64,000 bases of DNA from Caenorhabditis remanei (lineage: Eukaryota > Nematoda > Chromadorea > Rhabditida > Rhabditidae). The number at the start of each line of letters is the position of its first letter. The stretch's first letter is position 1. Made by a program: the position numbers and the translations under genes. This document shows, piece by piece, positions 47,304 through 57,570 of the stretch. Under the pieces are notes generated by a model. The model saw only the letters and a program-made list of their open reading frames with translations, was not told where the DNA came from and did no database searches. The stretch is taken from positions 16,304,587-16,368,586 of the forward strand of contig NC_071333.1 of the NCBI RefSeq assembly GCF_010183535.1, in the 5' to 3' direction.

Positions 47304-50183
47304 ATGCTCCGAGCCGCCAGCAACGGCCTCCGCAATGCGGTCGCCGCCCGTTCAGTTTCGCTGTCAGCTGCCAATTACAGGTAAATAATTAATTATGTAG
47401 AAAAATGAATATTTGAAAAAATAAGTAGAACAAGTTATTGAAAACTTGAAGATTTTCTGATTTTCTCAAAGAAAATAATTAAAAAAAAAACAAGAAAATT
47501 ACCCAAAATGTATGTTTTCAGCGACGCGAAGCGATCTGAAATTGCACAATACAAAGTCGTCGATCACGCATATGACGCCGTCGTTGTTGGAGCCGGAGGA
47601 GCTGGTCTCCGTGCCGCTATGGGACTTTCCGAGGGAGGACTCAAGACTGCCGTTATTACCAAACTTTTCCCAACCAGATCTCACACCGTCGCCGCCCAAG
47701 GAGGTTACTTGAATTCTCCCGAGAGCCGTTCTCATAATTACCACTTTATTCTCTTTCAGGTATCAACGCTGCCCTCGGAAATATGAATCCAGATAACTGG
47801 CGCTGGCATTTCTATGACACCGTCAAAGGATCAGATTGGCTCGGAGACCAAGATGCAATCCACTACATGACTCGTGAGGCTGAGAGAGCTGTCATTGAGC
47901 TTGAGAACTACGGAATGCCATTCTCTCGTACCACTGACGGAAAAATTTACCAACGTGCCTTCGGAGGACAATCCAATGATTTTGGTCGTGGAGGACAAGC
48001 TCACAGGTACATCATTGATTTTTCGCCAGTTCAGATAGTAAATGTGAATTGTGAAATATGGTAAAGTTATGGAAAATAAATGTGTTGTACCGATACATTA
48101 AAATCGATAATAATCCTCTGTGTGGCCATGATAGCGATTTGGCTATGAATGTCTTATACCAAATTCCAGTTGTCTTACAAAGGAAGTCTTTGGAGACGCG
48201 GCTTTGGTCAAAGGTACTTTCGATTACGGGGAGTCCATTTCTACCATCAAAACCGCCTAAATGTTCTTGCAAGCCAAAGTTATGAACTCTCAAACTTTTT
48301 CATATGGTTATATTTTTTACATGGAATTCCGAATCGGCGAACAGTATACGCAACGAGGCTCTCATTTTTCAAACGTAAAAGCACAAGGAAACCGCGCGGT
48401 GGCGTATATGCTGCCGATTCGGAATTCCATGTGAAATAGCTTGGCCATATGAAACATTTGAGAGCTCCCCATAGTCGAAAGTACCTATAATCAAATTTAT
48501 AAATCGTTTGAGAGCCGCGTCACCGTCCCTCGTCGAATAACTCAAAACAGCCAACAAAAACAAACTACTCACAAAATTTCTTGCTTTCCAGAACTTGCTG
48601 CGTAGCTGACCGTACCGGACACTCCCTTCTCCACACCCTCTACGGTGCCTCCCTCCAATACAACTGCAACTACTTCGTTGAGTACTTCGCCCTCGACCTT
48701 ATCATGGAGAACGGCGCCTGCGTCGGAGTTATCGCCATGGACCTCGAAGACGGAACCATCCATCGTTTCCGCTCAAAGAACACTGTGCTTGCCACCGGAG
48801 GATACGGAAGAGCCTTCTTCTCCTGCACATCTGCTCACACTTGCACCGGAGACGGTACCCGCTTTGACCGCTAGAGCTGGTATCAACAACTCCGACATGG
48901 AGTTCGTCCAATTCCACCCAACTGGAATATATGGAGCTGGATGTCTTATCACTGAGGGATCCCGTGGAGAAGGAGGTTATTTGGTCAACTCTGCTGGAGA
49001 ACGTTTCATGGAGCGTTATGCACCAGTCGCCAAGGATCTTGCCTCCCGTGATGTTGTCTCCCGCTCAATGACTGTCGAGATCATGGAAGGACGTGGAGTT
49101 GGACCAGACAAGGATCACATCTACCTTCAACTTCACCATCTCCCAGCTGAGCAACTTCAACAGAGACTTCCAGGAATCTCTGAGACCGCTATGATCTTTG
49201 CTGGAGTTGATGTCACCAAAGAACCAATTCCAGTTATTCCAACTGTTCACTACAATATGGGAGGAGTTCCAACCAACTACAAGGGACAAGTCATCAGCTA
49301 CTCATCTGAGAAGGGAGATCAAGTTGTGCCAGGACTCTACGCTGCTGGAGAGTGCGGAGCTCACTCTGTGCACGGAGCCAACCGACTTGGAGCCAACTCT
49401 CTTCTCGATTTGGTTATCTTTGGAAGAGCTTGTGCTATTGAGTAAGTGTTTTTGGAAAATTCTGGTGGAGATAGAGTATTCGCTTGTAATAAAGGGCAAG
49501 AGCCTTGAAAAAACAAAAAAGCCCAAATTTCAACATTTTCATATTTCAGCATCCTCAAAAACACGTCCGCTGGAGTCGGAGTCCCAGAGCTTCCAAAGAA
49601 CGCCGGAGAAGCATCGGTCGCCAACTTGGACAAGCTCCGCTTTAACAACGGAGACATCTCCACCGCCGAGCTCCGTCTTAGCATGCAGAAGTCTATGCAA
49701 AAGCACGCCGCCGTCTTCCGTCGTGGAGATATCCTCAAGGAGGGAGTCAACATTCTTTCCAAACTCTACAAAGATCAAGTTCACCTCAAGGTTGCTGATA
49801 AGGGACTTGTCTGGAACTCGGATCTTGTCGAGACCCTCGAGCTCCAAAACTTGCTTATCAATGCCACTCAAACCATCGTTGCTGCTGAAAACCGAGAGGT
49901 GAGAAGGTTTTCTTGTGCAAACTGGTTTATAAATGATTTTTTATAGGAATCCCGTGGAGCTCACGCCCGTGACGACTTCCCAGACAGACTCGACGAGCTC
50001 GACTACAGCAAACCAACCGAAGGACAAACGAAGAAGGAGTTCAAGGATCACTGGCGCAAGCACTCGATCATCAGATCGAACATTGAGACCGGAGACGTCT
50101 CCCTCGACTATCGTCCAGTCATCGACACCACACTCGACAAAAGCGAGACCGACTGGGTGCCACCAAAGGTCCGCTCTTACTAA
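47304..50183 (+). CDS. sdha-1: Succinate dehydrogenase flavoprotein subunit A (mitochondrial complex II), with a 1-bp frameshift
   Basis: Exons 47304-47380, 47522-47703, 47760-48006, 48592-49441, 49550-49898 and 49947-50183. They sum to 1,942 bases, one base more than a whole number of codons; without that base the protein is 646 residues, the expected family length. The enzyme oxidises succinate to fumarate in the TCA cycle and passes electrons to ubiquinone. Visible features: an N-terminal mitochondrial presequence ([19 protein letters not shown]), the FAD Rossmann motif [20 protein letters not shown] with the His that covalently binds [13 protein letters not shown], and a C-terminal [10 protein letters not shown]. 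In exon 4 the run CCC at 48858-48860 shifts the frame between CTGDGT and [11 protein letters not shown], giving a stop at about 48872. A sequence or assembly error is likely in so conserved a gene. Confidence 0.93.
48185..48530. repeat. Inverted-repeat element in sdha-1 intron 3
   Basis: ACATGGAATTCCGAATCGGC at 48318 and GCCGATTCGGAATTCCATGTG at about 48413 form perfect arms. Outer segments (GACGCGGCTTTGG and AGAGCCGCGTC, GTACTTTCGATTA and TCGAAAGTACC) extend the hairpin. It accounts for an intron of 585 bp in a gene whose other introns are 56-141 bp. Confidence 0.8.
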
Positions 50184-50437
50184 GTACCCACTTTTTCGCC
50201 CGATCCTTATGAATTCCTCAAGATGTATAGTCCGCTAATTACGAAACACTTTTGTTTTCGACTCCTTGTCTCTATTCTTTGATTCGCGCCCCGTCAACAT
50301 CCCTGAACTCTCTCATTGTTTTTTTCCTTTAATTTCCCACCTAAAGTTTGTGTCACCCTGTTTGTTATATCTATTTGTATGATGCATTATGGTAGTTATG
50401 TGTAATTTTGTAGCAAAGTAGATTGCTGAAAACTCGA

Positions 50438-50443
50438 AATAAA
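50438..50443 (+). promoter_or_regulatory. Polyadenylation signal of sdha-1
   Basis: AATAAA, 255 bases after the sdha-1 stop codon, in sequence typical of a worm 3' UTR. Confidence 0.6.
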
Positions 50444-50660
50444 GTATTTGAGACATCGGTCGATTAATTGTAGGTATATCGGCAGAATATTGACTGCAAC
50501 AATTTCAAAACTCGAAACGTGAACTAATGCTCACAAAATGTCTTCTATAGTAATCTACTCAGATTTACTTTTGCTCTTCAAGGACAGCAGATCTCAGAAC
50601 AAAAATAAAACCTTTTTGTATTGCTGATGATGAACGGTTTATTCGAAACAAAGATGCTTT

Positions 50661-51013
50661 TTACAAGTTATTGTAAAGAGTGTTGCATCCACTGACTTTG
50701 AATTCTTGAGTCTTGGCTGGAGTGGTAGCCAAACAGCATCTGAAGTTGTTTCCAGTCATACAGGATCCGTCATAGACAGCAGCACAGTTATGGACACAGA
50801 GGTTGTAGCAGGTCTGGTTGGTTTGAGTGGCAAAGCTGATCCATGGAGAACAGTTATCATAGGAAGCTCCTCCGTTGACAGAAGCACAGTAGTTTTGACA
50901 GATTGCCAAAGTGACTGCTCCAATGGAAGAGACGAGACAGAGAGCAAGAAGGGCACGGAAGAGCTGGAAACTTGTTGTATTAGGCAGATGCCCTTCAAAA
51001 AAAAACTTACCAT
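50661..51013 (-). CDS. Secreted ten-cysteine protein, copy H1
   Basis: The first coding exon is only the ATG (51013-51011) followed by GTAAGT. A 47-base intron leads to exon 2 at 50963-50661. The product is 101 residues. The start LFRALLALCLVSSIGAVTLA is a signal peptide, and the secreted part has ten Cys, with CQNYC, CYNLCVHNC and RCC arrangements. I do not recognise a named family. The even number of Cys suggests a disulphide-bonded extracellular protein. The intron is not a multiple of three, so it must be spliced for the signal peptide to be made. It is divergently paired with H2, and H4 is its mirror copy. Confidence 0.75.
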
Positions 51014-51365
51014 GTCTATGAGATGAATCTGATAGAATCCGATGATTTGACTACTGCTGGGCTCCCTATTTATGTGAATTCTTACTGTACCACGCATCTA
51101 TTGTATTCCTAGTTTTGTCCTGGATCTTTTTTGTTGTCAAGCCCACGTTTTCGGATAGACATAAATTTAATATTGAATTGTCTCCTGCTGTTTAAAACCC
51201 ACACAACTTATTAAAACATTTGAAAAATGAATAGGATTGAAACGGTGACTAAACTGTTTCGAAAAAGCCAATATCAAAGGATACCTACTGAGTTATTGTG
51301 ATTGGAGCACATAAATAGCATGCCATGCCAAACGGAGAGCATCAGTTCCCTACTGTCACACAAGC
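51014..51365. promoter_or_regulatory. Shared divergent promoter between H1 and H2
   Basis: 352 bp separate the two divergent start codons. The mirror interval 56867-57217 (351 bp) between H3 and H4 is near-identical in inverted order (for example GACATAAATTTAATATTGAA). Both genes of each pair must be driven from here. Confidence 0.6.
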
Positions 51366-51716
51366 ATGGTAAGCATAAAATCTCTTTTGTTACCTAAAAT
51401 GCTGAATTTCCAGTTCTTCCGTGCCCTTCTCGCTCTCTGCCTCGTTTCTTCCATCGGAGCCGTCACCCTGGCGATCTGTCAAAACTACTGTGCATCTGTC
51501 AACGGAGGAGCTTCCTATGATAACTGTTCTCCATGGATCAGCTTTGCCACTCAAACCAACCAGACCTGCTACAACCTCTGTGTCCATAACTGTGCTGCTG
51601 TCTATGACGGATCCTGTATGACTGGAAACAACTTCAGATGCTGTTTGGCCACCACTCCAGCAAAGACTCAAGAATTCAAAGTCAGTGGATGCAACAAGCT
51701 TTACAATAACTTGTAA
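51366..51716 (+). CDS. Secreted ten-cysteine protein, copy H2
   Basis: An ATG-only exon (51366-51368), a 45-base intron and exon 2 at 51414-51716 give 101 residues: a signal peptide (FFRALLALCLVSSIGAVTLA) and the same ten-Cys secreted part as H1. Here the intron is a multiple of three and open, so an unspliced message would encode a 116-residue form with a longer N-terminus. It ends NKLYNNL where H1 ends NTLYNNL. The mirror copy is H3. Confidence 0.75.
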   Translation: MVSIKSLLLPKMLNFQFFRALLALCLVSSIGAVTLAICQNYCASVNGGASYDNCSPWISFATQTNQTCYNLCVHNCAAVYDGSCMTGNNFRCCLATTPAKTQEFKVSGCNKLYNNL

Positions 51717-52342
51717 AAAGCATCTTTGTTTCGAATAAACCGTTCATCATCTAATTATCTCACTCTTAACATGTCTACCTACTAATCTAATTTCCTTACC
51801 GCTTTCGTTTGTTCTCTACTGTGATTGTGTTAGTGGCTTTTGGCCCTTCATCTCAATAAATCAATTCAATTCATCAGCAAAACACAAAGTTTTCAATTTT
51901 TTTGTACTGAGATGGTTAGTTCAAACCGTGAAAATGGTTTTGTTTTAGAAGTAAATCAGAACCTTGAAGATTGCAACTTCTAGTTTGGAGAGTTGTTTCA
52001 AACATCTATGACATTGTGAAATAATTTGTGATCTTCCCTCTAATTTGAATAACTGTCTCATCTTGACCCCCTGATGCGTTTATCTATCCTATGTGTGAGT
52101 CATTTCCTAGACAGCGCAACTCGATTTCAAACTCGATCGCCATTGCATATTCGTCAAGAAAAACATATTTTTACTCTAAAAGTGCACGCAAAGGATGAAA
52201 AAAACTCCGACAAAAACAAAATTGGGATGACCTTTTTATTATTTTCGCACAAAAATACAAATCCGTCTGCTCCGCCTCTTCTAATCGAATTACGCGGTGT
52301 CGGGAGACTGTGCTCTCATTTTAAATTTCATTCTCATTCACG

Positions 52343-52616
52343 ATGGTGATGAATATGTGGATTTTTACAATTTTGTATTTCTTGGAAATATTCACTGATT
52401 TTGTCGATAAAGTGACTGACCGGATCTCCAACATCTCTTTCACAGGCTCCCGTGATGTGCCGGTTGGAATGTCAAAATCGGAAAAACAGTAAGTTGATTT
52501 GGAAGTGATGTTTCGTTACGAAACACACTTTTTTCAGATATAATGAAACTAAGTCTGCTGTTGGAAAAAAATGTTTGGGTGAAGTAGACACGAGAAAGGA
52601 AGACGAAGAGTGGTAA
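52343..52616 (+). CDS. Small two-exon gene J1, hydrophobic N-terminus
   Basis: Exon 1 is 52343-52488 (donor CA|GTAAGT) and exon 2 is 52538-52616 (acceptor TTTTTTCAG), with a 49-base intron. Together they encode 74 residues. The N-terminus MVMNMWIFTILYFLEIFTDF is hydrophobic, and the C-terminus is charged (ETKSAVGKKC…RKEDEEW). The same ATG, exon length (146 bases), donor and intron are preserved in the opposite arm (J2), which is why I call it. It lacks a recognisable domain. Confidence 0.45.
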
Positions 52617-52659
52617 GGAGTTTTGTAAAGTATAGCACAGAATTATTTTTTGTGAAGGT

Positions 52660-52787
52660 TAACCACTGTTTATGATGGATCTTGTATGGCTGGAAACAGC
52701 TTTAAATGTTTTTTGGCTACCACTCCAGGCGAGAATCGAGAAGCCAAAGTGAGCAGATGGAACAAGTTCTACAATAACTTGAGAACC
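52660..52787 (+). pseudogene. Relic last exon of the ten-Cys family (left arm)
   Basis: The frame reads TVYDGSCMAGNSFKC…ATTPG and ends WNKFYNNLR, clearly the C-terminal half of H1-H4. However, the RCC pair is changed to KCF, the last Cys is Trp, the stop codon is lost and the 5' half is missing. Confidence 0.65.
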
Positions 52788-52810
52788 TTCTTCCGTATTT
52801 TTCGCATAAA

Positions 52811-53673
52811 CCGTAATTTTTAATTTAATGCAACCCCTCTCCTTGCCAATTATCTTAGAGTCCCACCCGACTCTCTATGCATTCCCAGCATCATTGTCAT
52901 TCCTCCATCACTATTTTTCTTTCCCCCATTTTTGATTTCCCAGTTTATCGTCTATCCATACTTTATATATTCAATAAACTTGCATTTTATTTTTTTACCA
53001 CTGAACCATGTGCACCCAATAGAGTAAATCTTAAAGGCGATTTCTTCCGAGTGCTAGTACAAAAAAGATGTCGATGGATTATTCTTTTTTATCTGTATTT
53101 GCACCAACAATATATTAGTGTAACATTGGTTCTTCTTTTGTTTTCCTGGTTGGATATGTGAAGAAAACCATGACAATCAGTATACAGTTGAAGTTTACAA
53201 TTTAGTGTGTGTGTGTGTGTGTGTGTGTTCTAAATAAGAAAAATGATTGACAGTTGGTTGTGTCATTTACCTTTCTCGATTTCGCGGCCGGACAGATGGC
53301 GTACGCACCCTTTCTCAACGTCTCCTCGTCTCCTCATAGATTTTTTTTGGTTGCTATGTTCATTTTACATTCGTTTCATTTTATCTAGAGGTTTATGCAG
53401 ATTTAGGTGTCTCTAATCGATGAGCGCTTCAAAATCAACATTATAATATTTCAGTTGTCAGCATAACCATATTCTGCAGTAAGAACACTCGGAAATGAAA
53501 TATTCTATGTTGAAAATTCGGAAACTATTGCTTTTTTCTTGGTGTCATAGTTCACTCGTTTACACAGACACACATTCTTTCTATCCCTTTCTTTTTCATT
53601 TCTTCTCCACTCACTTTCTTATATCCGACAGTTGTCTTCTTTTGTCAATTAATTTCCTTATTTTTAGCGAAAA
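52811..53673. other. Spacer DNA upstream of the AT-hook gene, with (TG)n
   Basis: No exon is supported. A (GT)12 microsatellite lies at about 53205-53228. TTTTTAGCGAAAA before the ATG at 53674 looks like a trans-splice acceptor. Confidence 0.5.
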
Positions 53674-55178
53674 ATGCCCGAGAACAATTCTTACGATGAT
53701 TTTGGCAAGCATCTCGGAACTCTCGTGTCGCAGCCATTTGTGACGTCCATATCTCGAAGATGTCTTGCTCGAGATTTCCACAATCAAAAAGGACTCAATT
53801 TAACGGATAGTGTATATCATCGGAACTCGAAGTAAGTTTTTGTTGGGAATGTTTCTTTTCGGGGATTGAAGAGTGATGTGCATTTTTGCCTTGTTTAGAA
53901 ATTTTCTATATTCCCTCTTTCAGGCTGGAAAAGGCTATTCTCAAAACGACGTTTGACAATGAGACAAAAGCGAAGATGTTCTTCATTGCTCGGGTACCTG
54001 TAAAGAACACAGTCTTCCACAATTGGCTAATCAATTCTAAAATCGCAAAGCTGAACAAGGCAAAATTGATCCTGACACTGACTACATTAGAAAATGGGAC
54101 AATTGATAGGCAAATAGTTCATTAAGTCAAGAACCATTCGAAGAGACGTGAGCCACTGTCTGGAGGAGATGCTCGGATTTCAAAACCAACAACTTCGATG
54201 AGACAAAAGCGTGGACGAGGTCGCCCTCCAAAGAAGACTCGACGTGCTCGAAATGGTAACTCCACGCAGACTCTGTCTCCACTCTATCACTTGTCGGTCC
54301 GGAATTTCTTGATCAACACTGCTAATACCACAAAGAAACCCATAAGCAAGACGATTTTATATGAAAACTTCAGTCGCTTAGATGATTCGAAGAGTAAAGA
54401 AGTCTTTAATATGGTATCCAAGTCAGTCGTGCAAACGATTTTGGAGTCTGATGAAGACATTGTAATGAAAGCAAAACTGTGTTTCATGAGTGGAGAAAAA
54501 ATCAGTGAATCACTGGAAACTCAATTGAAACAACATGGGGATCTTCAGTTGAACGACGAGCGTCAAGTCATGCAATTCCTTTCGGGAGATGGAATAGTCG
54601 TTTTTGAAGTCAACATGGAAAATCGCAGAAGACGCAATACAGAAGAAAATGAACCAATGGAAGAAGATGAAAATGCTGGAGATTTGAATGATACAAATGA
54701 TAACGGTATGCCAGTTGGAATCAATTTCGATGTGCAAGATATCGAACAAAATGCTGAGATGATGAGAGATAACGATTTTGGTAAATTTTTAAATACACTT
54801 GAAAAAAAAGTCAAAACGTTTACAGTACCGCCAGGCAGATGTGTCAAAATTGAAGTTCCGAGTGATTCGGAAGAAGGAAATGACTGGGCAGATCGGACAC
54901 AGAATCGAATCGGTCAACGAATGAAAACAGCTGAAGAAAGAGCCAACACTGCTTCGAATCCCTCAACGTCAACTGGTCTTAGAGAGCCGAAAGTGGAGGA
55001 TCCGACTACGACTGCTCTTAAAGTGCCAAAAGTGGAAGATTCAGATTCGACTGGTCTTAGAGCGCCGAAAGTGGGAGATTCTGAAGATGCAGTGGCGGCA
55101 AAGAATGATTTGGAGAAAAAGTCAACTCCAAGCATTTCAACCACTGGCTTGAAGGTCCCAAAGATTGAAGAGCCGTGA
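53674..55178 (+). CDS. AT-hook nuclear protein, interrupted by an in-frame TAA
   Basis: Exon 1 (53674-53831) and exon 2 (from 53924) join in frame. The frame stops at TAA (54123-54125, after 119 residues) but continues in the same frame to 55178 (471 codons in total with the internal stop). After the stop come VKNHSKRREPLSGGDAR, then an AT-hook (KRGRGRPPKKTRRARNG), which binds the minor groove of AT-rich DNA. Next is a helical region, an acidic region (EENEPMEEDENAG) and VKIEVPSDSEE, a strong SUMO-acceptor type site. The C-terminus has repeats of the form TGL..PKVED. If the stop is real, the second part could start at ATG 54198. The 5' part has no recognised domain. Confidence 0.65.
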
Positions 55179-55560
55179 GATAATGAACGTACAACGGAAT
55201 GGTCATAAAGATACAATTGAGTTTTTTGAGTTTCTAATTTTAAATTGGTAGATCAATTTTTTCATAATTTTTTTACAAACTCTTGTCATTTTTTGATTTT
55301 TCTTTCGGTAAATTGAATAAAACAACATTATATCAAAGTTTCTTGGTCGTATGTGATGAAAAAACCTTGAACGCTTGGGTTTTATTCAAAGAAACACAAA
55401 GTTACAAGTTGTTATAGACGATAAACTGGGGAATGGAAAACGGGAAAAGAGAAAAAAGGACGAAGGGATGACAATGGTGCGGGCAATGCTTAAAGAATCG
55501 GGTGGGGCTCTAAGATAAGCCACAAGGAGATGGGTAACATAAAATTACAATTTACGATTT
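55179..55560. other. 3' region of the AT-hook gene
   Basis: AT-rich, no further exon. TTGAATAAAACAAC at about 55312 contains the probable polyadenylation signal. Confidence 0.4.
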
Positions 55561-55564
55561 ATTC

Positions 55565-55700
55565 GAAAAATACGGAAGAAGGTTTTTCTCGAGTTATTGT
55601 AGAGCGTGTTCCATTTGCTGACTTTGAATTCTTGAGTTTTGGCTTGAGTGATAGCCAAACAGCATTTTAAGTTGTTTCCAGTCATACAGGACTCATCACA
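55565..55700 (-). pseudogene. Relic last exon of the ten-Cys family (right arm)
   Basis: The minus strand reads ESCMTGNNLKCCLAITQAKT and ends KWNTLYNNSR. The pair CC is kept, but the last Cys is Trp, the stop is lost and the 5' half is absent. A TTTTGCAG acceptor lies just upstream (about 55713), so it may once have been a third exon of the neighbouring J gene. Confidence 0.6.
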
Positions 55701-55788
55701 GAAAGTAATTAAATCTGCAAAATTGATTCAGTTCCATATTTTACATAACTCCTCACCTCTCTTTATCCTTCTTTACCGAATCTACTGT

Positions 55789-56003
55789 TCACTTATCGTC
55801 ATTATTGCTGGAAAAAAATTTGTTGTGGTAACAAGCAGTACTTCAAAATCAACTTACTGTGTTCGCGATTTCAAAATTCCAACCGGTACATTACAGAAGC
55901 CTGGGAAAGAGATTTTGGAGATCCGATCAATCACCTTATCTACAAAATTGGTGAACATTTCACAGAAATATAAAATCACCAAAATCCGCGTATTCATCAC
56001 CAT
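55789..56003 (-). CDS. Small two-exon gene J2 (mirror copy of J1, shortened)
   Basis: Exon 1 is 56003-55858 (146 bases, as in J1), with donor CA|GTAAGT and acceptor TTTTCCAG. Exon 2, 55807-55789, ends at TGA after HNNDDK, giving 54 residues. The N-terminus MVMNTRILVILYFCEMFTNF aligns with J1. The frame of exon 1 has no indels or stops despite many substitutions. The shortened C-terminus may mean decay. Confidence 0.4.
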
Positions 56004-56515
56004 CGTGAATGAGAGCACAGTCTCCCGACACCGTGTAATTCGATTAGAGGAGGCGGAGCAGACGGATTTGTATTTTTGTGCAATAATAATAACATCGTCA
56101 TCCCAATTTTGTTTTTTTCGGAGTTGTTTTCATCCTTCGTGTGTACTTTTAGAGTGAAAATATGTTCTTCTAGTGACGAGTATGCAGGAATGATTGCGAC
56201 TGAAATCGAGTTGCGCTGTCTAGGAAATGACTCACACATAGGATAGAGAAACGCATCAGGGAGTCAGGATGAGATAGTTATTCAAAGTGGAATAAAAAAC
56301 ATATATCATTCCATAATGAGCTAGAAAGCATGGAGCAGACTTTCCAAACTGAAACAAGTGGCATTGTTTTAGGATCTGTATCACTCAGATTCAATTGGAT
56401 AAAGTTTTTTAGATAAAGGCAGCTTTAGGGTCTAAACTAATCATCTCAGTACAGAAAAATTGAAAAGTTGGTCTATTGCTGATGATGAACGGTTTATTCG
56501 AAACAAAGATGCTTT

Positions 56516-56866
56516 TTACAAGTTATTGTAAAGCTTGTTGCATCCACTGACTTTGAATTCTTGAGTCTTGGCTGGAGTGGTGGCCAAACAGCATCTGAAG
56601 TTGTTTCCAGTCATACAGGATCCGTCATAGACAGCAGCACAGTTATGGACACAGAGGTTGTAGCAGGTCTGGTTGGTTTGAGTGGCAAAGCTGATCCATG
56701 GAGAACAGTTATCATAGGAAGCTCCTCCGTTGACAGATGCACAGTAGTTTTGACAGATTGCCAAAGTGACGGCTCCGATGGAAGAAACGAGGCAGAGAGC
56801 GAGAAGGGCACGGAAGAACTGGAAATTGAGGATTTTTAGATACAGAAAAGATTGCAAACTTACCAT
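56516..56866 (-). CDS. Secreted ten-cysteine protein, copy H3
   Basis: ATG exon 56866-56864, a 45-base intron, exon 2 at 56818-56516; 101 residues. The protein is the same as H2 as far as I can read (signal peptide, CQNYC, CYNLCVHNC, RCC, end NKLYNNL). As in H2, the intron is open and in frame. Divergent from H4. Confidence 0.75.
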   Translation of the reverse strand: MVSLQSFLYLKILNFQFFRALLALCLVSSIGAVTLAICQNYCASVNGGASYDNCSPWISFATQTNQTCYNLCVHNCAAVYDGSCMTGNNFRCCLATTPAKTQEFKVSGCNKLYNNL

Positions 56867-57217
56867 GCTTGTATGACAGTAGGGAACTGATGCTTTCTGT
56901 TTGGCTTGACAAGCTATTTATGTGCTCGAATCACAATAACTCAGTAGGTATCCTTCGATATTGGCTTTTCGAAACAGTTTAGTCACCGTTTCAATCCTAT
57001 TCATTTTTCAAATATTTCAATGTGTTGCGGGGGTTTTAAGCAGCAGGAGACGATTCAATATTAAATTTATGTCTAACCGAAAACGTGGGCTTGACAACAA
57101 AAAAGATCCAGGACAAAACTAGGAATACAATAGATGCGTGGTACAATAAGAATTCACATAAATAGGGAGCCCAGCAGTAGTCAAATCATCGGATTCTATC
57201 AGATTCATCCCATAGAC
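56867..57217. promoter_or_regulatory. Shared divergent promoter between H3 and H4
   Basis: 351-bp mirror copy of 51014-51365, between two start codons that point away from each other. Confidence 0.6.
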
Positions 57218-57570
57218 ATGGTAAGTTTTTTTTTGAAGGGCATCTGCCTAATACAACAAGTTTCCAGCTCTTCCGTGCCCTTCTTGCTCTCTGTCTCGTC
57301 TCTTCCATTGGAGCAGTCACTTTGGCAATCTGTCAAAACTACTGTGCTTCTGTCAACGGAGGAGCTTCCTATGATAACTGTTCTCCATGGATCAGCTTTG
57401 CCACTCAAACCAACCAGACCTGCTACAACCTCTGTGTCCATAACTGCGCTGCTGTTTATGACGGATCCTGTATGACTGGAAACAACTTCAGATGCTGTTT
57501 GGCTACCACTCCAGCTAAGACTCAAGAATTCAAAGTCAGCGGATGCAACACTCTTTACAATAATTTGTAA
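57218..57570 (+). CDS. Secreted ten-cysteine protein, copy H4
   Basis: ATG exon 57218-57220, a 47-base intron, exon 2 at 57268-57570; 101 residues. The predicted protein matches H1, including the end NTLYNNL. Differences from H1 in the exon are scattered single-base changes (for example GTTTATGACGG for GTCTATGACGG). A polyadenylation signal AATAAA is at 57588-57593. Confidence 0.75.

Larger units (their letters stand above)
50600..52810. repeat. Left arm of a large inverted repeat
   Basis: It carries, in order, H1(-), H2(+), a small gene J1(+) and a relic exon(+). The right arm (about 55550-57600) carries the same elements in mirror order. Matching words include GTGTGAGTCATTTCCTAGAC (about 52092) with its reverse complement at about 56217, and the spacers between the divergent genes. 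The spacer between the arms is about 2.7 kb. Arm borders are approximate. Confidence 0.8.

Noticed and set aside
48853..48874. Treating GTACCC...GCTAG in sdha-1 as a tiny intron to restore frame
   Set aside because: Only about 20 bases long and it would remove conserved residues; a one-base insertion fits the family length exactly.
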